Shown here piece by piece: positions 33,018 to 43,746 of a stretch of 64,000 bases of DNA. A program made the position numbers and the translations under genes. The notes under the pieces were generated by a model. That model had not been told where the DNA came from. It did no database searches and saw nothing but the letters and a program-made list of their open reading frames with translations. Positions within the stretch are counted from its first letter, which is position 1. The number at the start of each line of letters is the position of its first letter. The stretch comes from Gnetum montanum (lineage: Eukaryota > Streptophyta > Gnetopsida > Gnetales > Gnetaceae), in contig MNCI01025357.1 in assembly GCA_015680685.1 (NCBI GenBank), forward strand, positions 628,789 through 692,788, read 5' to 3'.

Positions 33018-34166
33018 GTGGTTGAGATAAAGAGAAACAATAAAAAAGGCCCTATACAATCAAAAAAACCAATTGCATTAATTAACGATGATTATTATTA
33101 TCTTCATAATACGAGACAACATTCCGGAAAGAGTTGTCCTCAATTCATGGCATTGTATGGTGACAATACCAAAGGGCAACAAAATGGAAAAACCCCTATT
33201 ATGGTCCTTAATGTACCTCATGAGATAGAAAATGAAGAGGTTTCCTCATTAGAACAAATTATGGTAGGCAACCTTAACCCACATAACACTTGCTACCACA
33301 AACTTAGTGATATTATGAATGCTACACAACAACAAAATACAAACAATTCCTATACACCTCCAAACAGAAGAGTTCCTAATCAAAACAATGCAAACAACCA
33401 ATCCAGGTCATCCCAAGTAACTGCCCCACAACGAACAAACCCCCCTTCTATACTTAGAAGAGCCCCATCTCAACAAGAAGCCAAAGATGAACTTAAGAAT
33501 TATGATTTGGTTGAGGACTTAAAAAGAGTTAAAGCCAACATTTCAATGTATGATCTCCTATACTTCAACAAAATGAAAGAAGTGATTTGGGATATGGTTC
33601 ATATACCCGGAGCTCAAAGAGAAAAATCCCCAATTCCCGAAAGGCAACTTCACTTTGCAGAAAGTCCTAACACATTATCAGTACAAAATGCAAATAATTC
33701 CATGTCTAACAAGAAGGATCACCCTCCTTTCCTAATCACATTGATTATTTTAGGAAAGAATGTTCATAACTGTTTAATGGATTATGGTGCAACTGTTAGT
33801 GTTATGCCTCTTAACATTTGTAATGCCTTAGAAGCACAAATGATACCACAAACAAAAAGTGTGATTCAACTCAATGGATCTAACGTACCTGTGGTAGGGT
33901 TATTAAAAGGAGCAAAGGTACAACTTAAGAAATACCCTACATTTACATGTTATATGGATATCCTAGTAGTTGACATGGCACCCACATATGGTGTGCTCTT
34001 ATCTAGGACTTTCGGAGCTAAGTTTGGGGGCTTCTTTAGGTTGGATTTCTTAGAATTATTGATCCCTATTAAAGGAAAATCTGAATATATGATTATACCT
34101 AGGGAACCCTTTTATAAGCAAGTGATAACAACTTTTGATCAACAAACTACATCTCAAGGGAATTAA
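33018..34166 (+). CDS. Protease region of element F gag-pol
   Basis: Open for 382 codons from 33018, in the gag phase. The N-terminal half is a linker rich in Asn, Gln and Pro, with a histidine/cysteine pair (HNTRQHSGKSCPQF, residues 30-44) that resembles the junction after plant gag. The retropepsin part begins at about residue 240: PFLITLIILGKNVHNCLMDY, GATVSVMPL with DYGA where DSGA is expected, and PTYGVLLSRTF, the usual strand before the second conserved turn. The catalytic aspartate is kept but the serine after it is tyrosine, so activity is doubtful. A stop at 34167 separates it from the RNase H block by 19 bp; the phase is unchanged, so one polyprotein is likely. Not a host gene. Confidence 0.75.
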   Translation: MVEIKRNNKKGPIQSKKPIALINDDYYYLHNTRQHSGKSCPQFMALYGDNTKGQQNGKTPIMVLNVPHEIENEEVSSLEQIMVGNLNPHNTCYHKLSDIMNATQQQNTNNSYTPPNRRVPNQNNANNQSRSSQVTAPQRTNPPSILRRAPSQQEAKDELKNYDLVEDLKRVKANISMYDLLYFNKMKEVIWDMVHIPGAQREKSPIPERQLHFAESPNTLSVQNANNSMSNKKDHPPFLITLIILGKNVHNCLMDYGATVSVMPLNICNALEAQMIPQTKSVIQLNGSNVPVVGLLKGAKVQLKKYPTFTCYMDILVVDMAPTYGVLLSRTFGAKFGGFFRLDFLELLIPIKGKSEYMIIPREPFYKQVITTFDQQTTSQGN

Positions 34167-34187
34167 AACAATAATCATTTCATTGGA

Positions 34188-34889
34188 GTGGTTGAACTAG
34201 GACTTGGTGAATATTTCTTAAATGATGATATAGATGAGGCTATATGCATAAAACCTTCCACATACACACATTCCACTCAATATTACCAAGCTTTTAGGGA
34301 ATGCGAGAAGGTGTATGAAGATACTTTTCCATATCACCAATATGATGGAAAAACCTTTCTTTTCGGTGACCCACCACCACTAGGAAATGATAAAGATATA
34401 AGTGAGATTTTAACTAATGAAATATTAGAAGATGGACCAAAATTTGATGATAATCACTGTTACCTTGATCAAAGGGCCAATTTTTCAGATATTACGAACT
34501 TGAATACTTGGATATTAAGAGTGGATGGTACTTCTTCCAAGAAAGGATGTGGAGCTGGAATAATGCTTATACCTCCTAGTGAAGTTCCTATTCTTAAAGC
34601 TATTAATTTCACTCAACCAATGACCAAAAACATGGTCGAGTATGAAGCACTAATTCATGGGATCAAACTAGCAAAATACTATGATTTGTCCAAACTTAAA
34701 ATCTATAGTGACTCCCAACTAATAGTGAATCAAGCCAATGGTATCTTTGATGATAAAGACATCACCATGAAAGCATACAAAACTTACATTTTTGAACTTA
34801 TTAAAGAATTTGAACGTATAACCATTGAACATGTACCTAGGGAAGAAAATTATATTCCTAATTAATTAGCCCAAATGGCTACCACTTTG
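34188..34889 (+). CDS. Extra (archaeal-type-like) RNase H of element F, between PR and RT
   Basis: Residues 1-100 are an acidic linker (DPPPLGNDKDISEIL). From about residue 105: WILRVDGTSSKKGCGAGIML, NMVEYEALIHGIKLA, LKIYSDSQLIV, IFELIKEFERITIEHVPREE, then N, a stop (34863) and LAQMA. D (VDG), E (EYEAL) and D (SDSQ) of the RNase H active site are present. The last position, usually AD-LA, reads PN-stop-LA. Spacing and motifs equal the second RNase H of Tat elements (compare 1370-1745), but here the domain precedes RT. A canonical RNase H is also present after RT (41790), so F carries two. Same phase as PR and RT. Confidence 0.8.
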
Positions 34890-36274
34890 GATGTCCCTTT
34901 TAAGCATAATACTTGGGATTCAGAAATCATTATCGAAAACATGAAGTCTTGTTCTATCCCTGATAATGTCTCTTCTTTTCAAGTGTTTGATGATGATGAC
35001 CATATTTATAAATTCCTATTTTCTGAAGGAGAATTCAGCGATCAAGGAGATACATCCAAGGATGTTGTGTTCTTGAACAAGATATCTCCTGAAATCACAA
35101 TTAGGGAAACTTTATTTGATGATCTACACACCAAGACCCTAGATTTATCTAGAAACACTAATTGACAAATATTAGCTCAAATCGAAACAATTCAGATTCA
35201 AAAGGGAGGAAAAAAATACCTTGTAAAAATAGGAGCTTGTTTACATCTAGATGAAAAACAACACCTTGTTGACCTATTACATGAATTTAATGATGTTCTA
35301 GCTTGGACTTACGAAGACCTTAAGAATTTTAATCCACTAGTAATGACACATACCATTTCCCTTAGGTTAGAAACAAAACCATTCAGCCAAAAGCTTAGAC
35401 CTATGAATCCACATATTGAAGTCCTTATGAAAGCAGAAATTGATAAACTCCTAGAATCCAAAATAATTTATCCAATAAGACACTCATGTTGGATCTCAAA
35501 CTTAGTACCCGTTAGGAAATGAACTAGTGAGTTAAGGTTATGTATTGATTTTCGTAACCTTAATACTTCTTGCATCAAGGATAATTATCCACTCCCTTTT
35601 ATGGAGGAGTTATTGCAAATTGTGAATGGTGCTCAAATGTATTCCTTTTTGGATGGGTATTTAGGATATAACCAAATTTTAGTGAATAAGGACCAATATA
35701 AAACAACTTTTACAACAAAGTGGGGAACCTTTTAATTTGCTAAAATGCCATTTGGCCTTATCAATGCTGGCTCTACCTTCCAAAGAGCTATGGACAAAAC
35801 TTTTGAGGGGCTAATTAGAAAGTGTATTATTATCTACCTTGATGACTTGACTATTTTTTCTAAAGATCGAGGTACGCACCTTAAAGACCTTAAAATTTTT
35901 TTTATGAGATGTAGACAATTTGGCATTACGTTGAATGCAAAGTTTAGAAGTACCTTACCTGTTATCCAAGACTGATCTAAGTGGTAAATTTATAGGTCAT
36001 ATAGTGACCAAAGAGGGGATTGCAATTGATCTTGAGTGGGTAAATGCAAGTTTAGAAGTACCTTACCTGTTATCCAAGACTGATCTAAGGGCTTTCTTTG
36101 GTAAGATTAATTTTGTTAGACGATTTATCCCTATCTATGCTAAATTATTTAGACCATTGAATGATATGCTTAAGAAAGATAGTAATATGCATTGGACAGA
36201 TGATAGAAAGAATGCATTTCTTACTATTAAAGAAGCTATAATAGATGCACCTATCCTAGCTTTTCCTTGGTATG
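34890..36274 (+). pseudogene. Linker and reverse transcriptase of element F
   Basis: The acidic linker (34875-35165) ends in a stop, then the same frame resumes: HLVDLLHEFNDVLAWTYEDL, EIDKLLESKIIYPI, LRLCIDFRNLN, MYSFLDGYLGYNQI, KMPFGLINAGSTFQRAMD and IIYLDDLTIFSK. All RT blocks are in order, with YLDD at the catalytic site. Stops at about 35520 and 35735 and a local duplication (35937-36089) that shifts the frame break it. It is cut at 36274 (PILAFPWY) by the insertion of B'; the reading resumes at 41786 with DFYLYAF. Confidence 0.85.
35937..36089 (+). repeat. Displaced 43-bp microduplication inside the F RT gene
   Basis: aagtttagaagtaccttacc followed by tgttatccaagactgatctaag occurs at about 35939 and again at about 36047. 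The second copy is in its expected place (reading LEVPYLLSKTDLRAFFGKIN); the first replaces the residues expected before SGKFIGHIVTKEG and shifts the frame. Confidence 0.85.
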
Positions 36275-37147
36275 TGATGAGCGACTAGGTATCCCTACGC
36301 CCAACCATACAAATACGAGCATTCATACACGATTCGATCGAACTCTGCGGATAGGCTAGTTGTGGTATCTAGATCATTACACGTTGATCGCAGTTCGCTG
36401 TCTTCCCACATGGACTAGTATTTGCTTTGTCACATATGGTTTAGTCCAGAGTGAGGCGTATGCTGTGATCCTAAGCTAATGCTACTCCTAGAGACAATGG
36501 AGAATAATATTGATTAAACTAATGAGTAATAGGAAATGAGTCTAAGCTAGCCTAAGTGTGATGAGTATCTGTTACTTAATCATCCGTACACATCTTGGAC
36601 CTCGTACATGACTACTACTGGGATTACCAAGCGTAGATCCTAGGTACGCTGCTGGGTTACCAAGTAGTCACACTTAAATGCTCGTGATTAAGTCGTACTC
36701 ATTCCACATTTAACAATAGGAATAGTAAATGATGATAAATAAATATTAACTAAGAAAGAAATAACTATTAACTAAGAAAGCAATAAATAAAAAAATTAAC
36801 AATTAAATTAAAAAATTAAACTAAGTGAATGCTGCAATGATGAAGTAATCTTGATCTTTATTGCCAATCATGTGCATGTCCAAGTACGTCACACTCGAAT
36901 AAAGGTTCTATATAATTACAAGCATCACACTGCAAGCATGCACTGAGAAAATAATCTAACTCCTATGGAAACAAAATGAAAGAGTCTAGCTACAAATGAA
37001 AAAAGGATTCCTAAATGAGGTGAAGGGCCCTCTTATTTATAGCCTGGGATAGGCCCCTACGTAAACAAAGCCTTGTCGACACAGCCGCATATATGGGGCC
37101 ACATATACGCGGCCTAGTCGATGCATCGACTGATTAGTGCTTCATCA
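36275..37147 (-). repeat. 3' LTR of B'
   Basis: Opens tgatgagcgactaggtatcc, closes gtgcttcatca. GC-rich blocks with cacatatacgcgg and gatgcatcgac lie near its right end, and a minus-strand TATA (TATAAATAAGAGG) at about 37035. Confidence 0.9.
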
Positions 37148-39085
37148 TACCCCCATGACTGAATAACAACTTGTCCTTGAGTCAAAGAAAGTAAGGAACA
37201 AGCTCAATTGAATACACAATGGATAAGTATGGGATTATTGACTAACTAGAAATTTATTCATGCCACAGTGGAGAATTAAACAAAATTTGGACACAGACAC
37301 AAAAGACAAAACTTGCGGAACTCATGGGGTTCCTCGTAGTGGTGACTCCTCCATGGGTGCCTTTCCTTTGTCCTATGCATCAGGCTTCTGAGATAGATAC
37401 CATTGAAGAAGCACCTAACAGTTCTCCTCTTCTATTTGAGGATTATGAGCCTTCCATGCTGATGTTCCAATGTCTGATGGAGTTGGCACAGCAGCTGCAA
37501 GAACACTTGATTGGCCTTGACATGCCATGTCGCAAATAGCCGTTGTTCCTCTTCATAGGCTCGGACCCTGACCTCTCATCCTTTTGCTTGGATAGATTAT
37601 GTAGTAACAGGAGTTTCATGATGGATGCTGAATGATTGCCTTTTGTTCTGCATGTTTTGCATGAGGTCCTTGGCCTTTGTCTCCCCTAGGTCATTCGGTT
37701 GCACCTTGAGAAGGTCCTCCTTGTTGTGTTTTTTGAAGGGCCATCTATAATCACACAAAGATCAATTGTTAGTGAGGTTATTGAAAAAAAATTCAATGAT
37801 TTCATACCTTACTCATTGCCTTTAATAAATGTTACATTCTTTACTTAGTGTGATCTTAAAGTTAGAGATTTTTCAAGGAAGTTGCCCTAAAAGTTTAATG
37901 TCAGACCTAGTTTTGAGGAATGTTTGATAAAATAATGAAAAAGGAAAGAATAGATTTGGCAATGAAATACTCAGAGGGTATAAGATGATGTGGTGGTGTA
38001 CAACAAGTACAAATTACAAAAGTCACGCAAGTGGGTCCTCCGCAAAGCAGGTTCCAACCTATATGCCCTTACGTAACCATACCTTAAGATGTCCATAGGC
38101 ATTAGAAGGATTAAATGTAATCTATAACAATGCAACAAAACACACACATGTTGATACCACCGTGATGAGGTATGAATTCAATGCTATACAAGACACGAGT
38201 CACAAATACAGGAACAACGAGAGGAGATGAATCGAAGAAGGGATTGCAAAGATTGGGACATGAGGTAACTAACTCCGGGCACAATGAATCCTGCATGTAA
38301 ATCATGATTAATGTGTCATTAACCCGTCGTTCCAAGATCAGGACCATGTCCATTCCTCTAATCAGTGACATCGCATTGTTTCATCCCATGATGAGTGACT
38401 ATGAGTACCAAAACAACAAGGTGTATGATCACTTGGCGTTTTATTCAAGGGAGGAGTGACTTTTGTTTTGTGGCACATTTTCTTTTTCTTTTTCTTTTCT
38501 CTTTTTTTTTTCTTTTTTTTTCTTTTTTGAATACTGAATCCAGGGAAGCCACCAACCATCAGGCATGGGTGCATGTCTTTCCAGTGGGACCCCCTAGAAC
38601 AGCATTGGATTTTTGAGTTCCCTTTTGATTACTCTTACTCCCATTTTTCATTAGATCTACAAGGATCTTAGTACAACCACGTTGCATGATAACTCCCACA
38701 GATGTCACCAAAGAGAATCATCAAGTCCCCTTGATGTCACACCCTAATCATTCCCTCTTGGTCCATCCTTCTTCATTCTGGGTACAATGAACACAAAATT
38801 AATTTTAAGTTTTAAAAATGTCAAGAATATCACTGTACCCTCGAACAGAACCTCTTATTTGTAGAATGGATGAGTGGGTGTAATGGGCTCACTGTCCACA
38901 TAATTGATCATCAAGACTCGATAACATAGAACACACCTCAACCAACGATCCACATAAGTGTTTTATTCGTAGATGAGATTATTTACAAAAAGATAAAAAG
39001 ATAAAACAATAAATTAAAAGGTGAAAAACTGGAAAACAAAAAGTTGAAAAATTAAGAAATAGAAAATATTTATTAATTCTGTGTT
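37148..39085 (-). other. Non-coding 3' half of element B'
   Basis: Nearly 2 kb between gag and the 3' LTR without a family-like ORF. From 37660 on it aligns with A' (18135-19560). It includes a polypyrimidine run (38478-38527) and ends, read on the minus strand, with the purine tract at 37148-37157. Confidence 0.6.
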
Positions 39086-39089
39086 ATTA

Positions 39090-40777
39090 GAATGGAGGAT
39101 ACCCCTCATAACTAAATGGTTGAGCATGGCTAGAATTAATAAATGGAAGGTGGGGATCCTTGCATGTTGAAGATATTGGGACCTAGTCATACTTACCCCA
39201 TTGGGGTTTACACACTTAATTAGAGTTGACATAGTGTGGCATGTTATAAGATGTGGTTAATTTATAAGGAGTTGACCCACTATGGTACTTGTGACCATGA
39301 GATGGTATGCAAGGATCAACATGTCTTCCCATGTGGCAATATTCATTGGGCCCCATGGTGGTTGGAGTGTTGATTGATGGCCTAGATAGAGTAACATGAG
39401 GTGTTGGGTTCAAAGAGGAAGATGCACCACAGTGTTGGATTTGTGCTGAGTTGGCGGATGTAGTGGTTTTTGAACTATGGTGTCCCTTTTGACAATCACA
39501 TCTAAAGAAGGGATGCCTTCGATGTTGTGAAGGACTTCCACTGCTTTTGACAGTAGTAGCATAATTAACGTTTGCAGGTTCATGCTATGGTGCGAAATCT
39601 TTTGGCATAGCTGGCAGTGATGTAGAAGGGGGTGAAGTATGAGAATATTGAGGTTGAGGAGAAGTGTAAGGCACATGAGGTGGTGATCTTGTTGGAGAGG
39701 ACATGGGTGGATAGTACTTAGGAGAATGATAACGATGAGGTGAGGTAGAGGATGCTAATCTTGTTGGAGAAACAAGGTGTTGAACATAATAAGCATTTGG
39801 TGCTGGGACATACGAAGGGTATGGTCCAGTTGGCGGTGGCCTCCCCCACGACTGAGGTTTTTGCCACTGTGGTTGGACACAGTATTTTTGTACGAACTTT
39901 GGGTGTAACATTCCTCCCCAATGCTCATGTAAATGTGACAAGTTTGGACATTGACCTTTGGGGTGATCGTACANNNNNNNNNNNNNNNNNNNNNNNNNNN
40001 NNNNNNNNNNNNNNNNNNNNNNNNNNNNNNNNNNNNNNNNNNNNNNNNNNNNNNNNNNNNNNNNNNNNNNNNNNNNNNNNNNNNNNNNNNNNNNNNNNNN
40101 NNNNNNNNNNNNNNNNNNNNNNNNNNNNNNNNNNNNNNNNNNNNNNNNNNNNNNNNNNNNNNNNNNNNNNNNNNNNNNNNNNNNNNNNNNNNNNNNNNNN
40201 NNNNNNNNNNNNNNNNNNNNNNNNNNNNNNNNNNNNNNNNNNNNNNNNNNNNNNNNNNNNNNNNNNNNNNNNNNNNNNNNNNNNNNNNNNNNNNNNNNNN
40301 NNNNNNNNNNNNNNNNNNNNGAATTGATTTCGGTTTTAATGACCTATACCATACTTTTTCTTGGCCAATGAGTGTTAGAGGAAAGAGCTTAATTTCTTTC
40401 CACCCATTATCAATATTGTTCCATGTACAGGCATCGTAGAAGGCTTGTAAATGTTGTTGTGGATCTGAATCATAGCCTCCTAAAAACTTGGGAAAGTTGT
40501 TTAAATCAAGCATGGGTAGAAAACTTTCCTTACGATGCCTACGGGCAATTCGAACAACCTCCTATATTTCCATTAAGATTATAGTGGCCAGTAGGGGTTC
40601 ATCATCATCGAGTAAGTTATTCTTTCGTGCGTTGGGACAATGTTGTCTTTGTTTATGTTTATAAGAAATTCCCACCTCAGGTTTCGTACTCCAATCTTCA
40701 TTGTCATAATATTCATTGGTTCTCCAATGAATTGCCTCACCAGATGTGGCATTATTATAGTCTTGTGATAGAGACAT
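39090..40777 (-). pseudogene. gag of element B' (Athila-like), with assembly gap
   Basis: ATG at 40777 (MSLSQDYNNATSGEAIH). One stop near 40563, then MLDLNNFPKFLGGYDSDPQQ, HLQAFYDACTWNNIDNGW, LFPLTLIGQEKVWYRSLKPK, then the gap. Past the gap: a HPKGQCPN patch, HLHEHWGGMLHP and a Pro/Ser/Tyr tail (SPPHVPYTSPQPQYSHTSPP) followed by a degenerate end (HAQPFSYEGYPPF) near 39090. The missing part corresponds to 20468-21121 of A', which holds the capsid C-terminal half. It is better preserved than the A' gag and could have been functional recently. Confidence 0.75.
39974..40320. other. Assembly gap (347 N)
   Basis: Run of N inside the B' gag. Flanks align to A' at ...ccgtaca (20467) and gaattgatt... 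(21122), which leaves 654 bp in A' against 347 N here. ORFs translated through it are meaningless across the gap. Confidence 0.95.
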
Positions 40778-40895
40778 GGTTGTGAACCATGTGTGACTTA
40801 ATTAAATTTAATTTAATTTCTTTTCTAAAGGATATATCATTAATACTTGTTACAGTGATCTTGTATGATATATCTAATCTAAAGAACTAGTACCA

Positions 40896-40913
40896 TCTCT
40901 GGCAACGACACCA
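40896..40913 (-). other. Primer-binding site of B'
   Basis: The minus strand reads TGGTGTCGTTGCCAGAGA, one base inside the LTR end. It resembles the tRNA-Asp-type site (TGGCGCCGTTGCC...) used by Athila and related elements, and the site in G. Confidence 0.7.
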
Positions 40914-40914
40914 A

Positions 40915-41785
40915 TGATGCGCGGCTAGGTATCCCTACACCCAACCATATGAATACGAGTGTTCACGCACAATCCGATCGAACTCCGCGGACAGGCTAGT
41001 TGTGGTATCTAGATCATTACACGTTAATCGTAGTTTGTTGTCTTCCCACTTGGACTAGTATTTGCTTTGTCACGTATGGTTTAGTCCAGAGTGAGGCATA
41101 TGATGTGATCCTAAGCTAATGCTACTCCTAGAGACAATGGAGAATAATATTGATTAAACTAATGAGTAATAGGAATGAGTCTAAGCTAGCCTAAGTGTGA
41201 TAAGTATCCATTCCTTAATCATCCGTACACATCTTGGACCTCATGCACGACTACTACTGGGATTACCAAGCGCAGATCCTAGGTACACTACTGGGTTGCC
41301 AAGTAATCACACTTAAATGCTTGTGATTAAGTCATACTCATTCCACATTTAACAACAGGAATAGTAAATGATGATAAATAAATATTAACTAAGAAAGAAA
41401 TAAATAAAAAAATAATTAACAATTAAATTAAACAATTAAATTAAGTGAATGCTGCAATGATGAAGTAATCTTGATCTTTATTGCTGATCATGTGCATGTC
41501 CAAGTACGTCACACTCGTTTAAAGGTTCCGTAAAATTACAACCATCACACTGCAGGCATGCACTGGGAAAATAATCTAACTCCTAAAGAAACAAACTGAA
41601 AGAGTCTAGCTACAAATGACAAAAGGATTCCTAAATGAGGTGGAGGGCCCTCTTATTTATAGGCTGGGATAGGCTGCTGCATAAACAGGGCCGCGTCGAC
41701 CTAGCAAGGCTACGTTGACGGGGCCGCGTTGATGTGACCGTGTATACGGGGGCACGTATACATGGCCCAGTCGACACATCGACTA
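40915..41785 (-). repeat. 5' LTR of B'
   Basis: Opens tgatgcgcggctaggtatcc on the plus strand. It aligns with 36275-37147 throughout and stops at cacatcgacta, about 13-15 bp short of its partner's end. Confidence 0.85.
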
Positions 41786-42430
41786 ATGATTTCTACTTAT
41801 ATGCCTTTTCTAGCAATGTTATAGTTGTTTCTATCTTGACCCATGACATAAATGATCAAGGTGAAAGACCTATAGCTTTCATATCTACACTTTTAAAAGA
41901 TGCAAAATTAAGATACTCACCCATAGAGAAGCAATTGCATGATGTAATAAAAGCCTTAAAGAAATTCTGCTACTACTTGTTAAACTTAAAAGTATTTGTC
42001 ATTGTCCTTGATCCAACCACCATTACTTTAGCCAAATTACAAGATCCTAGTGAGAAACACGCTAAATGGGTTATGAGGCTCCAAGAATATGATATTCAAT
42101 GGAAGGTAGAAAAGTTAGTTAAAGGAATTGGTCTTGCTAATTTAATAGCCAAAGCTTCAACCTCAGAAAATTATGATGCATCCATAGATAAAGAATCAAT
42201 TCCTCTTCATATATATTATCCATCAATGAAGAAAATGATATCCCATTTGCTCCCAATCAGTTGTATGATCCATGGTATGGGGATATGAAATTTTATTTAA
42301 CCTTCCATCTTTGTCCCTTAGATTTACCTAGATATAAAATAAATCTCTTAATATCAAAATGTTCTAAATTCACTCTAATAAGTGGTGAATTATTTAGAAA
42401 GAATTTCCAAGGGATATACCTTAAGTGTTT
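41786..42430 (+). pseudogene. Canonical RNase H and tether of element F
   Basis: Resumes the F pol after B': DFYLYAFSSNVIVVSILTHD, ERPIAFISTLL, YSPIEKQLHDVIKALKKFCY, KWVMRLQEYDIQWKVEK and KGIGLANLIAKA. This is the usual RNase H fold sequence and chromodomain-less tether of Ty3/gypsy elements (PIAF, EK-L-AVI-A). The first catalytic aspartate is not obvious (YAFSSN). A frame change occurs near 42270, and the linker to integrase (YKINLLISKCSKFTLISGEL) follows. Confidence 0.75.
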
Positions 42431-43543
42431 GAACCAAGAGTAGGCTAACGATGCTATAAAATAACTTCACGATGAAGGACATATAGGATATCGCTCATTA
42501 GTTCATAAAATTGTGAGGGCTGGTTATTATTGGCCTACGATGATTAATGATGCTTATAACCTAGTTAAGACGTGTGTCCAATGCCAGATATTTAAAGGTA
42601 AAGATTCCAAGAGTTTGGCCCCTTTACAGCCTATAATAGAAACAAGAACATTTGCCCAATGGGCGTTAGATTTTATTGGAGTGATCAATCCTTTATCTAC
42701 TACCCTACATTAATTTATTTTGATAGCCACTCATTATTGCACACGTTGGTTAGAGGCGAAAGCAACCAAAACTACATCATCTCGTGAGGTCATTCACTTC
42801 CTAGAAAACAATATAATCTCTAGATATGGCTATCCTTATGCTTTAGTAGTCGATAATGGGCCCGCCTTCATTTCCATAGAGTTTACAAATTGGGCTAAAG
42901 ACCATAACATCGTTGTCAAGGTGGTAACCGAATATTACCCACAAGGTAATGGTTTGGTTGAATCTTCTAACAAAATTATATTATATGGGATTAAGAAGTT
43001 GGTAGTCAAAAATCCACGAACTTGGCATGAACAACTAAAATGGGCAATTTGGGCTGAGAGGATTTGTTACAAAGAATTGATCAAGACTACACCATATGAT
43101 TTATTGTACAGACAAGAGCCCATATTACCAATTAATTTACAGATTCCTACATATCAATTCTTCTTAGACTACTTACCAACTAACGAGCATCTAATATCAC
43201 GAGCATGTAACATTTTGAACTTAGAACTTAAAAGGGTTAAAGCGATCAAAAATATGTGTTTTCATTAGCAAATTGTCAAGAGATGGTTCGATAAAAAATA
43301 TGCTGCTAAAAGTTTTCAAATAGGTGACCTAGTCCTTAAGAGAGATAGAGCATCTGGTCAAACTAGCCCTCAAACTAAGTTTTCACCTATTTGGTCAGGT
43401 CCATTCCAAATTATAGACATCATTGCCCCAAATGTGTTCAAGATTGTTGATTTGCAAGGATATAAGTTGAAAAAGAATTTTAATGTATTTCATTTGAAGC
43501 ATTCCTACTCAAGTACCCCACGTGGGCATTTGGTAGATTCTTA
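42431..43543 (+). pseudogene. Integrase of element F
   Basis: HHCC finger: LHDEGHIGYRS, then GYYWPTM and CVQCQIF. Core: ALDFIGVINPL, VVDNGPAFISIEF, YYPQGNGLVESSN, so D, D and E are all present. It continues with KTTPYDLLYRQEPILPINLQ and the C-terminal GDLVLKRDRASG, WSGPFQIIDIIAPNVFKI and FHLKHSYSS to the stop at 43543 (HLVDS). In-frame stops occur at about 42441, 42462, 42711 and 43266, without frameshift. The SGPFQI motif corresponds to the GPY/F module. No chromodomain follows. Confidence 0.85.
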
Positions 43544-43746
43544 GTTGCATGTTTTCTTCCCCTTTTTCTTTGCATTTCCATATTTTTCTTGCATTTTCAT
43601 TATTTATTTCTAGCATATTGATTTAATTGTTATGTTCTCCATATGATTTTAATAATCATTTGTCATTTGAGTTACTAGATATTGGGTCATCTTAACACCA
43701 TTGGAAAATAACGTAGGTATAATATAATTTACTATTACTGTAAAAT
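43544..43746 (+). other. 3' UTR of element F, truncated by element G
   Basis: Matches the E 3' UTR (18106-18135 and 22581-22760) with A' removed: gttgcatgttttctt, ctagcatattga, gggtcatcttaacaccattg. Homology stops exactly at the TG of the G LTR. Confidence 0.75.

Larger units (their letters stand above)
36275..41785 (-). mobile_element. Element B': gag-only Athila-like element with two LTRs, nested in F
   Basis: LTRs at 36275-37147 and 40915-41785, visually above 90% alike. On the minus strand: LTR, primer-binding site (40913 to 40896), gag (40777 down to about 39090), non-coding sequence, purine tract catgggggta, LTR. It splits the F pol between WY (36274) and DFYLYAF (41786). The inner LTR end plus part of the target duplication has been lost at the 41785 junction (atg remains of gtatg). 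It contains an N gap. No PR, RT or IN motif was found in the interior. Confidence 0.85.
28491..43746 (+). mobile_element. Element F: Ty3/gypsy element with an RNase H between PR and RT
   Basis: LTR (28491-about 29997), leader with hairpin cassette C, gag (31129), protease, an extra RNase H, RT, canonical RNase H, integrase (stop 43543) and about 200 bp of 3' UTR. It is interrupted by a 978-bp solo LTR (31293-32270) and by B' (36275-41785), and cut at 43747 by element G; its own 3' LTR was not found. With the two insertions removed, gag to RT share one frame, so gag and pol were probably one polyprotein. Confidence 0.85.

Noticed and set aside
37324-37539. 71-codon plus-strand ORF inside B'
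   Set aside because: Antisense to the element, no recognisable motif and no equivalent in A'.
38478-38527. Long polypyrimidine run as a possible PPT of a minus-strand element
   Set aside because: It is far from any LTR edge; the real purine tract of B' is at 37148-37157.
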